From positions 1,194 through 22,833 of the forward strand of contig UZAE01013401.1 of assembly GCA_900617975.1 (NCBI GenBank): a stretch of DNA of 21,640 nt. The letters run 5' to 3'. Under the pieces are notes generated by a model. That model did not search any database, had not been told where the DNA came from, and was given only the letters and a program-made list of their open reading frames with translations. Made by a program: the position numbers and the translations under genes. The stretch's first letter is position 1, and each line of letters starts with the position of its first letter. Of this stretch, positions 10,201 through 18,100 are shown piece by piece. The stretch is from Rodentolepis nana (lineage: Eukaryota > Platyhelminthes > Cestoda > Cyclophyllidea > Hymenolepididae).

Positions 10201-12581
10201 GGACTTGAGAACCCAGGAAGTAACCGAAAGTACCATTTAGTAATTATGAGAAAAACTTCAGCAACGGTAAAAGGCGAAATTATTCCCATCCCCAAAGATT
10301 GATACATTGAGTTTAGAACTGATAAAAGATGTTACACAGAAGTTATTCAGTTCGATCATTGCAAACGATTAAATAAGCTTAAAAGAATGCAATCTCATAA
10401 AACTAAACACGGTAGGGAGAATGGGGGGGGGGGGTTGAGTATCAAAGATGTTTGGCCATGGCAACCATTTACACACTCAAAGGTTTGATTACTGATTTTG
10501 GCTGCTGACATCAAACAAAAAGACCTGATTGTCTCATAACGCTCGCGCAAGCCCATCTAGCCAACAGGATCAATCGAGTATTCTCTAAAAAGCAGCAGGA
10601 GAGCAAAAGAGTGTAACTGTGCACGTTGTTCCCATTTGACATTTTTATGATTGAATGAAGTGCAATGCGAACAATATGAAAGCTGAACGGCATTTATACT
10701 TGACATTGCATAAAGCGAGTAGACCCTAGCAGTAATTGTATAAAGCATAGCCTAAGATGAATGCCAGCATAGGGGTCAATCTATATTTAAAAAATTTAGA
10801 TGTAAAATCTTAAAATGCTGCCTCAAGAAACGAGCACTTCATAAGAAACACTTAGTTAAATAACGAGAAATGAATAGATTTCAATGTACACATAGTTTGC
10901 GTTAACTGGAGGCCAAAAAATTGCTTGCTTTTTTGGTTCCTTGTTCAACATCTTGATAAGTATATGAAATGCACTGCGATAAAAATATAATAATACCTAG
11001 GAGTAGGAATAAATCGGATATATTAAAGGAGGAAATCATAAATATATCTCAAATAGTTGTGAAGGAGGTAAAAGGGGTAAAGTTATTAGTAGTTTAATTA
11101 ACAGATTAGGGTCAACATCAAAAATGCATAAAAATTGAATAACGCTAATACAAGACGCACATTTTGCAGCAAGAGAGTAGATTCCAACTTGGGCATATTG
11201 AGCCTGCGTTGAGTGGACTGAACTGTAGCAGACTCTGAGGAAGTCTGATGTAAAGCTGCAGTCCGCTGTACTTCTACTCTTTCTTCACTCGTTTTAAAGG
11301 AATTTGTCATGCTAGTCACCGACGATTGTATTGTAGTTGATAGAGGAATAGAAGAAGGGCTATCGGAGGAGGTAGAATTAGCCGAGGAATTCACAGGAAC
11401 GGACTGCATTGACACATCTTCCGGGTCCATCTTTGGCCCTGTGGTAAGCTTTATTGTGTCTATAGTTTCCTTAGAATTTCTTTCTTCCGTGTTCTCCCTT
11501 GATTCTCCTTTAGTGAGGGCTGTTTGAAGAGCTGAAGATCGGTTGCGAAACCCGCTACCATTTAAATTGTCAACTAAACGATTAGTTTTAACTACAGCAT
11601 CCGTTGAAAGCTAAAATAAGAAGTAGGTACGATTAAGCAAGGCAAGAAAAGCAACCCAATGCTCACCAAAACGGGTAACTAAACGAAGGTATCAGTTACT
11701 ATTTCAACTTAATATTTAAATTAGAAAATAGAAAGCTTACTTTTGTTGATAACGGTGAATGGTTACTGGGGTTTTCTTTGGTGGAGGAGGGAGACTGGGA
11801 GGTTGATGTAGGCTGAGGAGAAGAAATAGAGCTGGAATAGCGTTGACGATTACCAACAGACTTTCGAAGACCCTGTCGAGAATTCAGGCGAGGAAAAAAA
11901 TCGCCATTCATTTGGCGAGTTGAGTAATCCTGAAGAGCTTTGCTAAAGAACTCATTACGAAGAGCAGTTGGATGGATCCATAAGTCAGATTCACCTGAAG
12001 GAATTGAGGCATCTGCTGGGGGCTGCTGGTCGTGAATTGGGAGCAATTTAAGCAGTCTTTTCCGAGATTCAATAGGCAAGGATTCGAAGGTTTTGATGTT
12101 AATAATTTCCTATATGAAACGTAAACAAATAACTTGAAATATGTATGCAAGCACTATTGAAGACATTCAGAGGCGATCCTTACACTTAAATTGACTTTGG
12201 TAAGTACGGAATTCGGCAACTCTAAATCAAAATCATCTAAGTTGCCAACATACTTTCGCTTTCGACTAGTTCGAATTTGCTCTTGAGAAGTCTTAACCTA
12301 AAAGATTAATATTATGATTAAATTCAATCACATACAGGTACGTCGTCCTGGATTTGTTCGATTGAAAGAGAAATATCCGATTCATGAGTAGTGATGGTTT
12401 GATCAACTTGATTCGCCTCGTTATGATTCTGTTGCGTTAAATCCGTCATAAGACTATCAGTTCCCAAATCACTATTATTATCCAAAGAAGAAGACGGACG
12501 TAAGTAAATGCGTATTTTGGGTACATATGGAGAATCCTGCGCAGACTTCGCAGGAATTATCAACTTAGAGGAAGAGTGCAT
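3970..12581 (-). CDS. Asx: Additional sex combs-like (Asx/ASXL) protein, six-exon gene
   Basis: Joining exons 12581-12336, 12297-12184, 12109-11741, 11610-11161, 9940-8645 and 4248-3970 gives 917 residues; all five introns are GT..AG and phase 0. Residues 105-200 match the DEUBAD/ASXH domain: LPNSVLTKVNL, then TFESLP, RLLKLLP, and the NEF motif at N172-F174 in ALRNEFFSKALQ. A second family motif is KILADVKK near residue 455, comparable to TLADIK of vertebrate ASXLs. In known animals the DEUBAD binds and activates BAP1/Calypso in the nucleus, giving PR-DUB activity on ubiquitinated H2A. The rest is Ser-, Thr- and Gln-rich and ends in ten prolines. No HARE-HTH or PHD finger is visible. The start at 12581 follows an in-frame TAA six bases upstream. 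Other DEUBAD families (NFRKB, ADRM1) fit less well. Confidence 0.85.
4491..4510. repeat. (CA)10 microsatellite
   Basis: A perfect CA dinucleotide run of 20 bases near the 3' end of Asx-like intron 5. Confidence 0.95.
5187..6500. repeat. Degenerate repeat family within Asx-like intron 5
   Basis: Related segments recur at about 5193-5255, 5728-5775 and 6438-6490. They share CGAATG, then AATTA and TTTGRTG, then TGATTCAGAATAGA-like sequence. Between them are further weakly similar blocks, for example GCCTGG/GGCCC next to CACAGACAGA at 5380-5420 and 5970-5995. Copies are diverged and unevenly spaced (535 and about 710 bases), so this may be an old tandem array or repeated insertions of one element. 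Confidence 0.4.
7116..7133. repeat. (GA)9 microsatellite
   Basis: A perfect GA dinucleotide run in Asx-like intron 5. Confidence 0.95.
8236..8300 (+). repeat. tRNA-like SINE head, decayed
   Basis: The segment reads GTAGCACAATGGTTAACGC, then ACTCGACTACCAATTTAGAG, then GTC. It fits the A box (TRGCNNARYGG) followed by the D loop and anticodon arm of tRNA-derived SINEs, in the right order and spacing. The expected B box (GGTTCGANTCC) is replaced by AATTAGAAGTG, so internal promoter function is probably lost. There is no matched acceptor stem, so it is not called as a tRNA gene. Confidence 0.55.
8600..8617. repeat. (AT)n microsatellite
   Basis: About 18 bases of AT dinucleotides, within 30 bases of the exon 5 donor site on the intron side. 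Confidence 0.95.
8645..9940 (-). CDS. Asx: Asx-like exon 5 (residues 394-825), Gln/Ser-rich
   Basis: A 432-codon exon with acceptor TTTCCATTTCAG and donor GTGAGT. It starts PVHLPQDYRRKS, carries HRTKILADVKKNFIKRK (residues 451-467, the ASXL TLADIK-like motif), then polyglutamine stretches, many mixed CAA and CAG codons, and Ser/Thr/Pro-rich sequence. One less repetitive island at about residues 649-694, RAYFVDRNNLTETLALLQSI and following, may be an ordered helix. Sequence upstream of 9940 in the same open frame is intron, since it becomes hydrophobic and non-family-like. Confidence 0.85.
9941..11160 (-). other. Asx-like intron 4 (1220 bp)
   Basis: It is flanked by GTGCGT and CCATTTCAG. It contains a run of 12 G at 10423-10434 on the plus strand and two overlapping short open frames at 10511-10748 without motifs. 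Nothing else is recognised. Confidence 0.75.
10423..10434 (+). repeat. Run of 12 G inside Asx-like intron 4
   Basis: A simple homopolymer tract with no other structure around it. Confidence 0.9.
11161..11610 (-). CDS. Asx: Asx-like exon 4 (residues 244-393), Ser/Thr-rich
   Basis: The acceptor is CTTATTTTAG and the donor GTGCGT; a weaker donor, GTATTA, lies three codons further and is also in frame. The product is Ser/Thr- and Glu-rich with no recognisable fold. It is included because both ends join the neighbouring exons in phase 0 without stops and 150 codons stay open in AT-rich DNA. Confidence 0.75.
11741..12109 (-). CDS. Asx: Asx-like exon 3 (residues 121-243), core of DEUBAD
   Basis: It encodes EIINIKTFESLP, RKRLLKLLPIHDQQ, then HPTALRNEFFSKALQDYS and MNGDF, matching the helical DEUBAD core of Asx/ASXL including the NEF motif. 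The region after about residue 205 is Ser/Pro-rich and disordered. The acceptor is CATATAG and the donor GTAAGC. The segment between the LLP helix and NEF carries an insertion-like PPADASIPSGES not expected from vertebrate ASXLs. Confidence 0.9.
12184..12297 (-). CDS. Asx: Asx-like exon 2 (residues 83-120), start of DEUBAD
   Basis: It encodes a basic stretch RTSRKRKY, a possible nuclear localisation signal, followed by the acidic DDFDLELPNSVLTKVNLS that opens the ASXH/DEUBAD domain. The acceptor is TTTTAG and the donor GTAAGG. The counterpart in ASXL proteins is a PGSILVNTNL-like segment at the same place. Confidence 0.85.
12298..12335 (-). other. Asx-like intron 1, only 38 bp
   Basis: The donor is GTATGT and the acceptor TCTTTTAG. 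Reading through would meet TGA at the fourth codon, so it must be removed for the DEUBAD to be made. Introns of 30-40 bp at the 5' end of genes are a known flatworm trait. Confidence 0.85.
12336..12581 (-). CDS. Asx: Asx-like exon 1 (residues 1-82)
   Basis: It starts MHSSSKLIIPAKS and ends IQDDVP before donor GTATGT; an alternative in-frame donor, GTACCT, lies two codons earlier. It is acidic and Ser/Gln-rich with a basic patch KIRIYLRP. The first six codons, CACTCTTCCTCTAAG after the ATG, look like a pyrimidine tract with AG, so this exon could instead begin at 12563 and be joined to an unseen 5' exon. Confidence 0.75.
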
Positions 12582-15140
12582 TCGTTAAATTAGAGCCTTA
12601 TGGTTAAGTTAATAAGCTCATATAACTCATACAAAACTCCTTAACTTAAAATTACACAAAACACAATTACGGGAAGACAAGAGAAATTACAATAATGGGA
12701 GAACTTTCAAGCCGCCCACATCGACGGTATCACTTACATAATAAAACAATAATGGAAAACAAATTTGCAAGGGCCAATTGGCTCATTCATATAGCGTAGA
12801 TAAAATTAATATTTTACTGAGCCAACGTGGTCTGATAGCAATTCTTAATACTTAAAATGAAAAATTAATATGTAGGATCTAATGAAGTTGGTGGTAATGG
12901 TCTCGTCAATATTGTAGGAATAATTAATGAAACAATGAAAATTTAATCTTTGAATCTTTAATCCACTTAATAGGTTTCAAATGCCTTCACATGCATTAAA
13001 TGTAACCACATTTTATTAAACAATACAATACAATTTTTAAAATATGCTTATGTTTTATAGAAATTGACTGCTTTCGTTTTCTGCTAATTATAACACCATA
13101 CCTTAGGGGCATAAATATCCGTAACATTAGTTTGGTATTTAATGGGTTAATCTGTTTAACGCCAATAACTCTAAGATCATAAAATTTAATTTCGCCTTAC
13201 TGAAAATAACCTATTGGAAATATAAACCAGCTCTGTCTCTCAATTTATCACTTATATAGCAGTTATGTCAAAAAACATTCCGTAAACGGACGTTATAGTT
13301 AAAAAACAATACTATTAAGAAAATAAGATCTATTTGTGAAGAAAGGACTTTGCTCGTTAGTGCTAAAAGTTACTGATTTGAAGTTGGCATACTTAAATAA
13401 GGATTTCTTGTGACTAAATTCCATTTAGTTAGGTGATTATAAAGATACAGAAATAGATACTTATAAGAACGCGACTTTTGAAATTCGACAAAATTTAAAA
13501 TATTATCAGAAACATATCTGCGAAATGGAATTTCAAATTTCTGAAATTCTATCAGCTAATGAAACTCGGATTTTTAAGTTTTGTTTGTCTGGTAGCACTC
13601 ATAAGCTCATTTTGTAAACCTCTACCCATTATTTATTTTGTGTTGGGAATGGCATCATGAAATTTCATTAGTACTTGACCAGAATTCTGATTCTCCCATC
13701 ATTTAGTCAGACTTAACCCTCGTGACAGACTTCTGTCCTTAGTAATCGTAACCAATGAGATATAACTGCACTTTTAGACATTGATAACAAAGCTATTTAT
13801 TAATTTTCGCTTTTCGTCTGAGGATTCTATGAACAATCTGGGAAATTTTCATTTATAAATGGTCCTATTCAAATTTCCCTAATTGGCTGTTGAGCATTTC
13901 AAGCTTCCAGAACTCGGTGTAAATGATGTAACTCAGGAAATTTAAAGAAATTTTCAGCCATTCTTACGATAAAATCTATCCCTGCTTATATTCTGTTAAC
14001 CTAAGTTACCCAAAACAAAATGGTTTAAACGAAGTTGTGATCTAAAAATGGCATAACTGATCCAAAAATGTCAATTCTAAAAAACCCTTGCATTAATAAA
14101 TTTCTAAATCTTATTTAACTTTGGGTCATTTTAGCGCGATTCGTTGAAAATTTTCCTTAAACATTTAAGATAGTAGGCTATTAGGTATATGTGATTTTAA
14201 GCAATGAAAGGAAACAAGCCTTAAAATTTATGTATAATTGAGATTTGTTGAAAACAGAACAAATCCGAATATCATATATCTTAAAAATATATTTAAATTT
14301 CTCTATCCAGGTATTAAATTAAATAAAACATAATCTCTCAGCTAATCGAAGAAAAATAGTAAAATATACTCAGTAATCATTTAGGAGAAAACCAATCTAT
14401 GATTTTCATTACGATGACACACTACAATGCGAATACGTAAAACAGGGGGCAACTTTTATACAACACGACCATTTTTGTTTAGTTGCTTACAATAATATTT
14501 ATAATGCACTGTCTAATAATTTTCAGGAGTAGTGTTTTAATTTTCACTTACCAACATATTTTTGGAAAATACCGTGTAAATAAAAGCAGCTGACATCTTG
14601 CCATATAGAAGAAACATGAATTCCCACCTTTTTATAATGCAATCTCATGAGAAATTAAATCAAAATACTAGGTAAAAGATTGGGAACCACATATTGCAAA
14701 AAATGATATACGAACACGGTTTTATTATGCGTTTTTGGAGTAATTATTCGACAAAAATATAAATCAAATTATTTTTCAAAGGGCATAAATTTTCAGCACT
14801 TAAAATGGGTGTTGAAGATTTTGAAGAAAGTGTTCTTTGAGGTATGGTTGTCTTGATAACATTAAAGAAAAAATATGCTTCTCATATAAACTAACATTCT
14901 TAAACCAAATGAACATACTTTATTTCAATTCAATAACGAATACAGGAATAAATTATTTTGTTTGAGATAAAAAAATATTTTGCGTTGAATAATTTTAGTT
15001 TGAATGATATTTTATTCCTGTTTTATCTAACACACATTCGCAAATTATGTATACTTCATCCAATTGGATAAAGACCTTTTCTGTGGTAATTTTGTGCCTC
15101 GTTTCACTTGTCAAATTTTTTCGCCAGTAGTCACGCGGCA
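12582..15140. promoter_or_regulatory. Divergent AT-rich spacer between the two genes
   Basis: The two start codons face away from each other across 2559 bases with no open frame of 60 codons on either strand. Both promoters should lie here, but no reliable core promoter element is recognisable in such AT-rich DNA. A strong donor-like GTAAGT lies on the minus strand at 12737-12732 and could end a 5' exon of the Asx-like gene. On the plus strand a pyrimidine-rich stretch ending CGCCAG at 15127 lies just upstream of the eIF2 gamma ATG. Confidence 0.5.
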
Positions 15141-15185
15141 ATGGTTGAATCATCTAAATTAGCTGCACAGGATCTTTCGAAATTG
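15141..15185 (+). CDS. EIF2S3: eIF2 gamma exon 1 (residues 1-15)
   Basis: It encodes [15 protein letters not shown] and ends before donor GTATTG. The QDL..L pattern matches the N-terminus of animal eIF2 gamma just before the conserved [12 protein letters not shown] segment. The N-terminus is about ten residues shorter than human. Confidence 0.9.
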
Positions 15186-18100
15186 GTATTGCGCGTTAAT
15201 ACTTGATGTTATTTCTTAGGATCTGACAAAATTAACTGCTATTACACCGGAAGTCATTAGCAGACAGGCCACAATCAATATTGGTACTATTGGTCATGTG
15301 GCCCATGGTAAAACTACCGTTGTCAGAGCAATTTCAACTGTGCACACTATCCGACATAAAAACGAACTCATTAGAAACATTACTATTAAATTAGGTTATG
15401 CTAACGCGAAAATTTATAAATGCGATAGCCCCGATTGCAAACCCCCAGGGTGCTATAAATCTGCGGGTAGTAGCAGTCCCGATGTAATGCCATGTGGACG
15501 CGTGGGATGCTCCGGAAATTTGCGATTAGTAAGGTATGTTTGATCTTTTTCAATTCTTAATTCAACAGAATATGAATAGTACAGTTGACTATAAGTACTT
15601 AATTGATTTTAGCTGTGGTTGATATGGTCTGCAAGTGCTGGCGATTTCTTTGTTACATTGCCTAGATCAAATTGGATTCAATTTATTAGCTCTCATTTTA
15701 CTTATTTTTCTCATATTCTGCAATTCGAGGACTTGTGCGAAAATTCGCTTACTTGATTTCCCCTGACACATTTTCGACTTTTTGAATAGGTCCCAGTTGT
15801 TTCCCACCCTATTTAGATCCCATTCATTTTGTTCTTATTAATATACAGTGCCTTGAAAAGAGCTAGGTAGGTGATTCTAAATTAAATATAGGTTGCCTCT
15901 GGATAATTCACTGTCCAGGCTCCTCACCAAGGCGTTAATTGGCTCATCTAAGATCCCATTCACGATATAAGATTGATAAGTCAGCTAAAGTGTTTTACGG
16001 TCTAATTCACTCAATGGTATTTCATTTTATCCCCATCTAGGCACATATCCTTTGTTGACTGCCCTGGCCATGATATCCTTATGGCCACTATGTTAAACGG
16101 CGCTGCAGTTATGGATGCTGCAATCCTTCTAATCGCTAGCAATGAGCCTTGTCCACAGCCCCAAACCAGTGAACACTTAGCTGCGGTGGAAATTATGCAC
16201 CTCGATACAATCATAATTCTACAGAACAAAATCGATTTGGTTCGCGAAGAGGCTGCTCGAGAACAATACCAACAGGTGTGTCCATTCTCTTTGCCTCTTT
16301 ATCGATTACTCGGTAAAGGCTCTGTTTTTACCCTGATTGTTCTTGGATATTTCAGATTAATGAGTTCATCAATGGCACAGTTGCACGAAATGCTCCGATC
16401 ATCCCAATTTCTGCTCAACTGAAGTACAACATTGATGTTGTTTGCGACTACATTGTCAATACCATCCCTCTTCCTCTTCGTGATTTTACTTCCGATCCTA
16501 GACTTATAGGTTAGTGCTCTTACTCTATAAATTTATGCCTAATTGCGTAATATTTTATTATTCTTTTATTTCACAGTATTTTTTGCAGAATCGTAGTCAC
16601 TGAAATCACGAGTGTTAGGTTATAAGCGCAAAGGCCTTTGGTTATCTTGGTAGATTTTAAAATTTTGGCCTCTCTTCTTTTTTTTCACTGTAACAAGGGA
16701 TAACCAACGGGTCAGTGTGTTCGGAGTATTGAAGACGTAATTACATTCGTGAATCTTGGAGTCAGTGGATAGAATTTGAATATTAAGATGGTAAATGGTG
16801 AATTATGCTCACTAGGTGAACATGAGCAACGCATTGCTTCATGACTCCATGTCGTTACTCCATTACTTCCTATTCCTATCCCCGGTTTCAAAACTTGTTT
16901 AGTTTGATTGCGGTTTCTCTTATTAAAGATGCTTTTCTGTGCTTAAAACTCAAACACGTTTTTTTGCACTCATGGGCTATAAGAGCTATGGAAATATCAA
17001 TAATATCTTTCCTACTTTAGTCATTCGATCTTTCGATGTGAACAAGCCCGGATGTGAGGTCGATCAACTTCGTGGTGGCGTAGCGGGCGGTAGTGTTCTT
17101 CGTGGTGTCCTTAAGGTACGTTGAGCATGTCAATTTTACCTCTTTACGGAAATCTATTTTACTTTGCTCATTAAGGCTAATATTGATTTCGAATTTCTTT
17201 GACCAAATCTAATACCTAATTTCTCTAGGCTTGAATATTTTAATTTAAATAATTTCTCTTTGATTCATTGGTTTGCATCACCGGTAAATTGCTTGATTTG
17301 TATATTGTGTTTCAGTCGTAGATGTGGAAAGATTGAATTCGCTGGTTATTTTAATAATTTTTTATTCACCCCTCATAAATTTTTCCATATTAATCAAATT
17401 GTCATGTGTTAATAAATTAATGGGGCTTTTGCGCATGAGGTCAATTAATGCTTTTTGTCGCATAATCAAGACCCAAATAGCCCATTGTGATTAACTTCTG
17501 GCGAATTCGCTAAATCAAAAAATATCTATGAGCATTGGATAATGTAAAATAGCTTTATCGGCGTTAAGTAATGGTAATAAAAACGTTGAGAAAGTGATTT
17601 ATTGTTCTACAGAATGCACTATTTCATTTCATTTATGTGATTATGAGAGTTCACAGATTCTATACTTTTCATCTAGGCTCATTGATGCAGTGACCAAGCG
17701 AACTGGTTAAAAATGATCAATTGTGAGCTGTAAAATTTGACTTTCGTGTTGATATGTTTCTTCTCTGGTCATCTGGCACGAGAAGTAACTAGGATTAACG
17801 ACAGAATTCAATTTTTCTCGGTCACCTCTGGTCACTGTAAGACCATATCCATATGCTATGCTCATGATTCCGGAAGTTCATGTGTAATGGTGACCGAAGG
17901 GCTTTGAGCTCATGTACCCTCGGTTTGCTTTAAGACTGTATCAGTTTCTGAAATGTCAGTAATAACTTGCTTGGTGCGCATTGTTGGTGTGTGTATATCT
18001 GTGCGGCTTCAACGAGTTGGTGCCACACTGGCGAGTGCTAATGCGAGAGGGCTGGGTGGAATGCGAAGTTCTCAGTATCGAGTTTAGCTTATTTCCCTAA

